Source: Falsiroseomonas tokyonensis (GTDB lineage Bacteria > Pseudomonadota > Alphaproteobacteria > Acetobacterales > Acetobacteraceae). Taken from it: a stretch of 64,000 nucleotides of DNA. The translations under genes and the position numbers were made by a program. Where the stretch lies: contig NZ_JAFNJS010000001.1 in the NCBI RefSeq assembly GCF_019024325.1, positions 1-64,000 of the forward strand. Reading direction: 5' to 3'. Below are positions 7,289-14,029 of the stretch, piece after piece. Positions within the stretch are counted from its first letter, which is position 1. Every line of letters begins with the position of its first letter. Under the pieces are notes generated by a model that was not told the origin of the DNA, ran no database searches, and was given only the letters and a program-made list of their open reading frames with translations.

Positions 7289-9243
7289 CACGCTGGAACA
7301 TCGCTACGATTTTCTTCCTCGGCGTGTCAGGCCAGCGTCGCGATGTGTCCTTCGTGCCCGACGCCCTGAATATCATTACGGGCGCCTCCGGCACTGGCAA
7401 GTCGACGCTTATCAAGGCAATCGACTACTGTCTTGGATCGAGCAGATGCGAGCTGCCGGCGCATGTGCGCCGGCGCAGCGTCGCGGTTGGCGTCAAGTGG
7501 GTCGCGGGCGACGCGGAGATGATTGTCGGGCGCGTCATCCCGCCCGTTGGCCAGGCGACAAGCACGCGCATGTTCGCGTCCGCCGGTCGAGATTTGCCCC
7601 TACCCAATACAAGCGATGACTTCGAGGGTGCCACGACGCTGGAGGCTGCGAAGGCCTTCATCGAGCGCGCGTTCGGGATCGGTGACGTGGCCTCGGAGGC
7701 GGATGTTGCCGGAGGGCGCGGGCGCGCGACCGTGCGGCATGTCACGCCATACCTCTTCGTGACCAAGGAGGTCATCTACAGCGAGTCCACACTCCTGCAC
7801 GGCCTGGAGAAGGCGGACAAGGCGCGCGACATCGTGGCAGCCATGCCTTACTTCCTGCGCGCGAGCGACGAGGCGAGTGCCGTCGAAGAGCGCCGGCTGC
7901 GGCAGCTGCAGCGGGCGCTCGAGAAGGAGGAGGCGAGAGCGCGCTCGCGCGCGGCTGCTGAGACTGCGCTCAAGCAACGCGCGACCAGTCTTCTCGCGGA
8001 AGCGCACCGCATCGGTATCGCGAGGCCGCCGTCACCCGAGGCATCGGAGGCTGCGCTCCTGGCCGAGTTGAAGACCGTATCTCAAACGCAGCTGCAGGCC
8101 GGCGTCTATCCAGAAGAAGGCGAATTTGCTGAACTCAACCGGCGTCGCCGTGAAGTCCTGGCGGAGCTCAGCGCACGCCGCCGGGGCTTACAAGCGACAC
8201 GCACAGCGCTCCGTGAGGCAACGGGCTTCCAGAGTGCCGTCGCGCGTCAGCGCGACAAGCTCATGCTGGCCGAACACCTGCACCTAGAAGGCATCGACGG
8301 GGTTTGTCCGCTTTGCGAGGCTCCATCGGAGCGCGGACGCGAGACCGCGAAGGCGCTGCAGGTGACCCTTACGAAGGTGCGTTCGGAAAGCGTTGCGGTT
8401 GAGCGGGTGAGGCCTAGGCTTGTCGAGCACGATCGCGCTCTTGAAGAGGAGATCGGGCGACTCAACGCCGAGCTTCGCCGTGTAGACGATCAGATCCAGA
8501 CTTGGCTCCGCCAGACGGAGGAGACGCGCCGTTTGGCTGATCTCGCCCAAGTTCGCGCGCATCTGCTCGGCCGGATCTCGTACTTTCTTGAGGCAAGCGT
8601 GGACGAGCCACATCAGGCCTCGCGCGACCTGAGCGTGCTGCGGGCCGAGATCGCCGAACTGGAAGCGCGGGTTGATCGCGAGGCGAAGGAGATCAAGCTG
8701 CGGCGGGCCGAGGCGAAGATATCTCAGTTCGCCTCCGAGGCCTTCGCGTCGCTGCCGACGGTGGCGCCCTGCATCGGGTCGGAGTTAGACTTCTCGTCCC
8801 GCCAGCCAGAGGTGACAGTGATCGAGGCTGACAGCGGCGCTGTGCTGCGGCTCCCAGATGTCGGATCGGACCAGAACTACTTGGCGATTCATATCGCGCT
8901 GTCTTTCGCCCTCCAACGCTACTTCGAGTCGGTGAGCGCGCCGGTGCCGGGCCTGCTTGTGCTTGACCAGATCAGCCGGCCCTACTTCCCGACGAGCGGT
9001 GAGGATGAGGACGAGGCGGAAATCTCTGGCGGCGAGGAGGATGAAGATGTGCAGGCGATGCGCAAGCACATCGACTTCTTGTTCACTGAGACGGCGCGCC
9101 GCAAGGGACTGCAGGTTCTGCTGATCGAGCACGCCTACTTCGCGGATGATCCGCGCTATGTCGCCGCAACGCGGGAAAGGTGGACGCGAGCGTCGGGAAG
9201 GGCTCTCATCCCGCTCGATTGGGCAACTCGCGGGGACGAGTAG
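7285..9243 (+). CDS. ABC-3C ATPase, DUF3732 family (Rad50-like)
   Basis: A 652-residue SMC/Rad50-type ATPase. Walker A is GASGTGKS at residues 33-40 in the context NIITGASGTGKSTLIKAIDY. Two long charged coiled-coil arms (about 195-335 and 365-485) flank a CPLC motif near residue 341, like the zinc hook of Rad50. The C-terminal head has LRLPDVGSDQNYLAIH and LLVLDQISRPYFP (about 553-568), the signature and Walker B region typical of DUF3732. An acidic run (GEDEDEAE) follows. It would sense or hold DNA and control the effector. It overlaps the middle component by ATGA and ends the cassette; a terminator hairpin follows. Confidence 0.85.
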   Translation: MTRWNIATIFFLGVSGQRRDVSFVPDALNIITGASGTGKSTLIKAIDYCLGSSRCELPAHVRRRSVAVGVKWVAGDAEMIVGRVIPPVGQATSTRMFASAGRDLPLPNTSDDFEGATTLEAAKAFIERAFGIGDVASEADVAGGRGRATVRHVTPYLFVTKEVIYSESTLLHGLEKADKARDIVAAMPYFLRASDEASAVEERRLRQLQRALEKEEARARSRAAAETALKQRATSLLAEAHRIGIARPPSPEASEAALLAELKTVSQTQLQAGVYPEEGEFAELNRRRREVLAELSARRRGLQATRTALREATGFQSAVARQRDKLMLAEHLHLEGIDGVCPLCEAPSERGRETAKALQVTLTKVRSESVAVERVRPRLVEHDRALEEEIGRLNAELRRVDDQIQTWLRQTEETRRLADLAQVRAHLLGRISYFLEASVDEPHQASRDLSVLRAEIAELEARVDREAKEIKLRRAEAKISQFASEAFASLPTVAPCIGSELDFSSRQPEVTVIEADSGAVLRLPDVGSDQNYLAIHIALSFALQRYFESVSAPVPGLLVLDQISRPYFPTSGEDEDEAEISGGEEDEDVQAMRKHIDFLFTETARRKGLQVLLIEHAYFADDPRYVAATRERWTRASGRALIPLDWATRGDE

Positions 9244-9558
9244 CCGTACAGGCTTGGGAATCCTCCTGACCGCTTCGCGATGCAGCGCATCGCGTTTTCC
9301 TGTGGCAATTGGATCCCCGCAGCGTGCTTGTGCATGCTGCAAGCCGCGAATGCTACGTGTTGCGGCGCTGCAGCTTGGCTCCATCGGCCGCTCTGCGACC
9401 TCGGACGTCCTGTAGCGGATCTCATCTCGGCCGATATCTGCCGTCACCAGTGATGGCTGGCTTACTCATGCTCAGCTCTCGGGCTTGTCCTCTCACCCTC
9501 AGATCTTGTTGTGAGCGGTCCCGCCCAGCCCGAGGTTCCCTGCGAACCGGAGAATTTC
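9244..9558 (+). other. Non-coding right flank of the ABC-3C cargo
   Basis: No supportable gene lies between the ABC-3C ATPase and the tail chaperone. The region holds the hairpin at 9276-9298, a stretch of mixed base composition unlike the phage genes, and the inverted TCAGATCTT copy at 9499-9507. The last 50 bases already look like phage DNA and carry the ribosome site of the next gene. Confidence 0.45.
9276..9298 (+). terminator. Rho-independent terminator after the ABC-3C ATPase
   Basis: CGCGATG (9276-9282) pairs perfectly with CATCGCG (9288-9294) around a 5-base loop, and TTTT follows directly. It sits 33 bases after the ATPase stop. A terminator here would keep cargo transcription out of the tail genes. 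Confidence 0.65.
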
Positions 9559-9936
9559 ATGCTCACTCTCGACCTCCCGGCCGAGCCGTATTGGCTCGAC
9601 CTGCCGCGCGGCGTCCGCGTGGAGATCCGACCCGTGACGACCGCCGTCATGGCCGCCGCGCAGGCCGCCGCCGCGCGCCGCCTCGCCGCGGTCCGCATCG
9701 CCGATCCGGACCTCGACCCCGACATGTCGCGCGGCCTCTCCTTCGCCTTCCTGGTGAAAGCTCTCGCCCGCCACGCCGTCACCGGCTGGGAGGGCGTCGG
9801 CGATGCCGCCGGCAATCCGCTGCCGCTGTCGCCCGAGGCGGTCGAGCGCCTGATGGACCTCGACGACATCGCCGCCACCTTCTGGGACCGCGCGACGGCC
9901 CCGATCGCCGCAGTGGCCGCCGAGGGAAACGGCTGA
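9559..9936 (+). CDS. Tail assembly chaperone, lambda G-like
   Basis: I chose ATG 9559 because CGGAG lies 6 bases before it; the frame is open to a GTG at 9511 but without a ribosome site. The product of 125 residues opens MLTLDLPAEPYWLDLPRGV and is otherwise helical, as tail chaperones that coat the tape measure are. It ends a few codons after the slippery sequence G GGA AAC at 9924-9930, in the correct frame for -1 slippage. A fraction of ribosomes would therefore make the longer GT protein. The tape measure gene follows, the normal order in lambda-like phages. Confidence 0.75.
   Translation: MLTLDLPAEPYWLDLPRGVRVEIRPVTTAVMAAAQAAAARRLAAVRIADPDLDPDMSRGLSFAFLVKALARHAVTGWEGVGDAAGNPLPLSPEAVERLMDLDDIAATFWDRATAPIAAVAAEGNG
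9924..9930 (+). promoter_or_regulatory. Programmed -1 ribosomal frameshift site GGGAAAC
   Basis: The heptamer reads G GGA AAC in the frame of the G-like gene, which is the canonical X XXY YYZ form. Slipping back by one base leads into an open frame that runs from here to 10250, immediately before the tape measure ATG. The zero-frame stop lies only 4 bases downstream (9934-9936). Tail chaperone pairs in many long-tailed phages use exactly this arrangement. Confidence 0.75.
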
Positions 9937-10250
9937 GGGCTCGCGCCGCCTGGCACTTCGGCCGCGGGCCCGAATACTGCCGCGGCTGCGCTGCCCTCGG
10001 CCGCGACTGCGCCGTGGCCTGCCCCTACGCCGCGCACGCGCCCACCAGCGTCCAGGGCCACGCCTGCTGGGCCGCCGGCACGGCCTGCGCCGAGGTCACC
10101 ATGGCCGGCCTGACGCTGGACACCGCCGGCGCGCTCGCCGCCGCGCGCGACCTCGGTGCCTCGGGATGGGCGGCCGCCGAACTGCTGCTCGCCATCCGCA
10201 TCGGCATGGCCGAGGGCAGTGCCGCCCGCCGCGAGGGGGAGACGACCTGA
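9930..10250 (+). CDS. Tail assembly chaperone GT extension (made by -1 frameshift)
   Basis: This is the T part of the GT fusion, read after slippage at 9924-9930; the full product would be about 230 residues. The region has no good start codon of its own, which also argues for frameshifting. It is unusually Cys-rich (YCRGCAALGRDCAVACPY, with further Cys nearby), then ends in a helix (GWAAAELLLAIRIGMAEG). The Cys spacing could bind a metal. GT proteins link the chaperone-coated tape measure to tail tube subunits. The stop is one base before the tape measure ATG. Confidence 0.7.
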   Translation, partial: RLRARAAWHFGRGPEYCRGCAALGRDCAVACPYAAHAPTSVQGHACWAAGTACAEVTMAGLTLDTAGALAAARDLGASGWAAAELLLAIRIGMAEGSAARREGETT

Positions 10251-10251
10251 C

Positions 10252-12420
10252 ATGGCCGACGCCACCCGCCGCGTCTCGGTCCGCCTCTCGCTGGACGACG
10301 CCGCCCGGGTCAAGGCCGGGCTGCGCGAGGTCGGCGAAACCGGCCAGCGCTCCCTCGACCAGATCAAGGGCGGCGCCGAGCGGGCCTCCCGCTCCCTCGA
10401 ACTGCTCGACGTCGCCACCCGCGGCATCCAGATCGCCGGCGTGGCAGTGGCCGCGCGCGCCCTGGTCCAGGCCGGCGATGCGCTCACCCAGGGCCTCTCC
10501 CGCCTGCAGAACGCCACCGGCTCGGTCGAGCGCGCCGGGCAGGTCTACGAGGCGCTGTATCGCAACGCGCTCTCCACCGGCGTCGCAGTGTCGGAGAGCG
10601 TCGACGCCTTCCAGCGCTTCTCGATCGCGGCCCGCGAGATCGGCGCCACGTCGGACCAGGTGGTCCGCCTCGTCGGCGGCCTGCAGCGCGTCGCCATCGT
10701 CTCCGGCGCGTCCACGCAGGAGATCTCCTCCGCCACGCTGCAGCTCGCCCAGGCGCTCGCCTCTGGCGTGCTGCAGGGCGACGAGCTGCGCTCCATCCTC
10801 GAGGCCATGCCGCTGCTGGCTGAGGGCCTGGCACGCGAGCTCGGTGTCTCGATCGGCGAACTCCGCAAGCTGGGCTCCGAGGGCAAGCTCACCGCCGAGC
10901 GAGTGTTCCCTGCGCTGCTGCGCGCCACCGAGCGGCTCGGCGCTGAGCTCGACCGCGCGCCGCTCTCGCTTGGCCGCGCCTTCGGGCAGCTCACGGCGGC
11001 GACCGAGAATTTTCTGGGCCAGCTCGATCGCGCCATCGGCCTGTCCAACGCGCTCGCCCGGGCGCTTTCGGCGGCAGCCCGCGCCGTCGACAGCGTCCGC
11101 CAGGGCGCAGGCCTGCGCAGCGAGGAGGAGCGCCTCGCCGGCCTCCGCCGCCAGGCCGAGGCGCTGTCGGCGCAGATCGGCCGGCTGGAGAGCGAGGGCG
11201 ACGGCCGCGACAGCCTGCGCGCCCCGGTCCGCCGCGGCAGCATCCGCCCCGGCCTGGTCGGCGCGGCCGAGCAGCAGGCCGGCGTCGACAGCCGGGCGCG
11301 CCTTGAGGAGCTGCGCCGCGACTACTTCGCCACACTGGCCGAGATCGATACCGCCGAGCGGGAGTCGCTGAACCGCCGCCTCGAGGAGCAGGAGCGTGCC
11401 GGCCAGGCCGCCGCCGACGCCCGCCGCCGCCGCACCACGCAGGATGTCCAGGAGCTCACCCGCGACCTCGACGACCGCTTCCGGATCAACCGCGAATACG
11501 AGGAGCGCGTCCGCCGGCTGCGTGAGGCCGAGGCCGCGGGTGGCGTCACCGCCGCCGAGCGCACCCGCCTCGAGACGCTGGCGCTGCAGGAGCGCGACGA
11601 GGCGCTGCGCCGGCTGGAGCCGCGCGTCGCCGCTGTGCGCCGCGCCAGCACCGAGGGCGCGCGGGAGGCGCGCGACGCCGAGCGGCAGCTGAACGACCTG
11701 CTGCGCGAGCGCGAGCGCCTGATCCAGGACAACGAGACCGCCTATGAGCGCTACCAGCGCCGGCTGGAGCGGCTCGGCGACCTGGTGCAGCGGGCCGAGC
11801 GCGCCGGCCGGCCGATCCCCGACGAGACGATCGGGCGCGAGGCGCAGCGCGCGCTGGAGGATCTGGAGGAGGCCGAGCGCCGCCTCCAGCGCAGCACCGA
11901 GGGCACACGCGAGGCGGCGCGAGAGCTCGGCTTCGCGTTCTCCTCCGCCTTCGAGGACGCGATCGTACGCGGCGACAAGCTGTCGAAGGTCATGCAGGGC
12001 CTGCTGCAGGACATCACCCGCATCATCGCGCGCCGCACCATCACCGAGCCGCTGGGCAACGCCGTCTCGGCCGGTCTCACCAGCCTCGGCGCCGGCAGTT
12101 GGTTCGACGGCATCGGCTCCTGGCTCGGCGGGCTCTTTCGGGCGGAGGGCGGGCCGGTCGCCGCCGGCCAGCCCTACATCGTCGGCGAGCGCGGGCCCGA
12201 GTGGTTCGTCCCGGACCGTGGTGGCGCCGTGCTACCCAACGGCATGGCGCCGGGCGGGCCGGTCGTCCAGCAGACCATCAATATCGACGCGCGCGGGGCG
12301 GACGCCGGCGTCGAGGCGCGGCTGCGGCTGCTCGCCGGGCAGATCGCACGGCAGGCCTCGGCGATGACGCTCGACGCCATTCGCCGCGGCGGCAGCGCCT
12401 ACGAGACGGTGCGCGGATGA
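10252..12420 (+). CDS. Tail tape measure protein
   Basis: A 722-residue protein; ATG 10252 follows the GT stop by one base, and the longer open frame upstream is shadow. The N-terminal 230 residues match tape_meas_nterm-type sequence, for example LRSILEAMPLLAEGLARELG and GKLTAERVFPALL. The middle (about 280-590) is a long charged coiled coil rich in Arg, Glu and Ala, as expected for a ruler that sets tail length. The C-terminus is Gly-rich with hydrophobic stretches (GGPVAAGQPYIVGERGPEWF) typical of the end released into the host membrane. The next start overlaps by ATGA. Confidence 0.9.
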   Translation: MADATRRVSVRLSLDDAARVKAGLREVGETGQRSLDQIKGGAERASRSLELLDVATRGIQIAGVAVAARALVQAGDALTQGLSRLQNATGSVERAGQVYEALYRNALSTGVAVSESVDAFQRFSIAAREIGATSDQVVRLVGGLQRVAIVSGASTQEISSATLQLAQALASGVLQGDELRSILEAMPLLAEGLARELGVSIGELRKLGSEGKLTAERVFPALLRATERLGAELDRAPLSLGRAFGQLTAATENFLGQLDRAIGLSNALARALSAAARAVDSVRQGAGLRSEEERLAGLRRQAEALSAQIGRLESEGDGRDSLRAPVRRGSIRPGLVGAAEQQAGVDSRARLEELRRDYFATLAEIDTAERESLNRRLEEQERAGQAAADARRRRTTQDVQELTRDLDDRFRINREYEERVRRLREAEAAGGVTAAERTRLETLALQERDEALRRLEPRVAAVRRASTEGAREARDAERQLNDLLRERERLIQDNETAYERYQRRLERLGDLVQRAERAGRPIPDETIGREAQRALEDLEEAERRLQRSTEGTREAARELGFAFSSAFEDAIVRGDKLSKVMQGLLQDITRIIARRTITEPLGNAVSAGLTSLGAGSWFDGIGSWLGGLFRAEGGPVAAGQPYIVGERGPEWFVPDRGGAVLPNGMAPGGPVVQQTINIDARGADAGVEARLRLLAGQIARQASAMTLDAIRRGGSAYETVRG

Positions 12421-13103
12421 CCGAATACGCCTGGCCCGAGGCGCTGCGGCCCTCGCGGCTGACCTTCTACCTGCAGCACAACACCACGCGCTTCGTCTCG
12501 CCGGTCACCCGCGCCACGCAGGTGCTCCGCCGGGAGGGCGCGCGCTGGGTCGCGCAGGCGACCTTCGACCCGCTCGACCGCGTGCGTGCCGGCCTGCTCG
12601 AAGGGCTGCTCGCCGCGCTCGCCGGCTCGGTGAACACCGTCCGCATCTGGGACTGGCGGCGGGAGTTCCGCACCGGCGATCCGCGTAGCCAGGGCGACGT
12701 ACCGAGCGGGCCGTTCTCCTACTCCGACGCGACGATCTTCACCGACGGCACGGGCTTCGTGGTGGGCTCGGGCAACCCGGCGCTTGCCGCCGGCGCGCCA
12801 CGCGGGGCGCTGGCGATCCAGACCGGGGGCTGGTGGCCGAACGGGGTCGCGGTCGGCGCCGGCGACCTCATCGGCCTGGCGGGTCGGCTCTACATCGCCA
12901 CCGAGACCGTGACGGCGTCCGGCGCCGGCACAGCCACCATCCCGATTGCGCCACCGCTGCGCGACGCGCTGCTGATCAACCAGCCGCTGGTGCTGACCAG
13001 GCCCACCGTCGCCATGCGCCTGGTGTCCGACGACGAGGCCGCCAACCCGACCCGGCCGGGCCGCTTCACGGCGATCACCATCCGCCTCGAGGAGGCGCTG
13101 TAG
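12417..13103 (+). CDS. Phage minor tail (distal tail-like) protein
   Basis: The ATG at 12417 overlaps the tape measure stop and gives 228 residues; the upstream part of the open frame is shadow. It begins with WPEALRPSRLTFYLQHNT and contains VNTVRIWDWRREFRTG near residue 75, a region found in tail proteins that sit between the tube end and the tip. The rest is beta-rich. The following gene starts inside its stop codon (TAGTG), so the tail-tip genes are translationally coupled. The exact family is uncertain; position is the main evidence. Confidence 0.65.
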   Translation: MTEYAWPEALRPSRLTFYLQHNTTRFVSPVTRATQVLRREGARWVAQATFDPLDRVRAGLLEGLLAALAGSVNTVRIWDWRREFRTGDPRSQGDVPSGPFSYSDATIFTDGTGFVVGSGNPALAAGAPRGALAIQTGGWWPNGVAVGAGDLIGLAGRLYIATETVTASGAGTATIPIAPPLRDALLINQPLVLTRPTVAMRLVSDDEAANPTRPGRFTAITIRLEEAL

Positions 13104-13678
13104 TGTCCGACACGCACGGCACGCCGCGGCTGTCACCGCATGCGGCTTCCTCCGCCACCTCGCCGGTCGCCGCCCCCGTCGTGCTGGTCGAGCTCGACTT
13201 CGCCTCCGGGCCCTTCCGCGCCTGGACGGGCCTCGGCCAGCTCAATTGGGCGGGGAAGCTGTTCGAGGGCGTCGGCTCAATCGGCGCCGTCGGTGAGGTC
13301 GAGGAGACGGTGGAGCTACGCGCCGTGCGGCTGACGCTGGCACTGTCGCCCGTGCCGCAGGAGGTGGTGGACATCGCGCTCGCCGAGCGGAGCTTCCGGC
13401 TGCGGCCGGCGCGGCTCTGGGGCGCGCTGCTCGACGCCGAGGGCGCCTTCGTCGCCGACCCGTTCCCGCTCTGGGCGGGGCTGATGGACACGATGGAAGT
13501 GACCGACGGCGCCGAGCCGCGGGTCGCGCTCACCTGCGAGAGCCGGCTCGTCGACCTCGAGCGCGCCGAGGTGCGCCGCTACACCGACGCCGACCAGCAG
13601 GCCGAATACCCGGGCGACCGCTTCTTCGAATACGTCCCCGCCCTGCAGGAGGCGGAAATCCGGCTGCCCGCGCAGTGA
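13103..13678 (+). CDS. Phage tail-tip accessory protein (DUF2163-like region)
   Basis: The GTG at 13103 overlaps the previous TAG and gives 191 residues. After a short leader the protein is beta-rich: VVLVELDFASGPFRAWTG, then WAGKLFEGVGSIGAVGEVEE, LRLTLALS-type strands, and TCESRLVDLERAEVRRYTDADQ. The last motif, ending near YPGDRFFEYV, is typical of minor tail proteins next to the DUF2163 group in alphaproteobacterial prophages and gene transfer agents. The next gene starts with GTG inside its stop (GTGA). Confidence 0.65.
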   Translation: MSDTHGTPRLSPHAASSATSPVAAPVVLVELDFASGPFRAWTGLGQLNWAGKLFEGVGSIGAVGEVEETVELRAVRLTLALSPVPQEVVDIALAERSFRLRPARLWGALLDAEGAFVADPFPLWAGLMDTMEVTDGAEPRVALTCESRLVDLERAEVRRYTDADQQAEYPGDRFFEYVPALQEAEIRLPAQ

Positions 13679-14028
13679 CGCGGCGACCGGACTGGGCGGT
13701 GCGGCTGGCAGCCCTGCTGTCGGCGGTGGAGACGCGCGCCTTCGACGCCCATCGCTGGAACTGCGGGCGCTTCGCTCTGGCCGCGGTCGAGGCGGTGACG
13801 GGGGAGCGGCCTGCCTTCCACGTGCTCCCTCATCTTGCGGGCTCTGCCGACAGCGCCGGCTTCCCGCGCATCGCGCCCCTGCTGGCGCGCATGGGCGACA
13901 TCGTCCTCGCCCCGGATCCCGACCGCCTCGGCGTGGTGCTGGACGCTGGCCGAGTCGCCTTCGTCGGGCCGCGCGGCCTGCTGCGCGCGCCGATCACGCT
14001 CTGCACCATCGCCTGGAGGATCGGCTGA
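13675..14028 (+). CDS. DUF6950-type phage tail-tip protein
   Basis: This 117-residue protein starts with GTG 13675 overlapping the previous TGA. It shows HRWNCGRFALAAVEAVTGERP near residue 25 and GDIVLAPDPDRLGVVLDAG, then VGPRGLLRAPI near the end. These are the hallmarks of DUF6950, which stands where NlpC/P60 cell-wall peptidases occur in related phages. The conserved Cys in NCGRF is at the place of the peptidase Cys, but a clear catalytic His is not obvious. Enzyme activity is therefore unproven. Confidence 0.65.
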   Translation: MTRRPDWAVRLAALLSAVETRAFDAHRWNCGRFALAAVEAVTGERPAFHVLPHLAGSADSAGFPRIAPLLARMGDIVLAPDPDRLGVVLDAGRVAFVGPRGLLRAPITLCTIAWRIG

Positions 14029-14029
14029 C

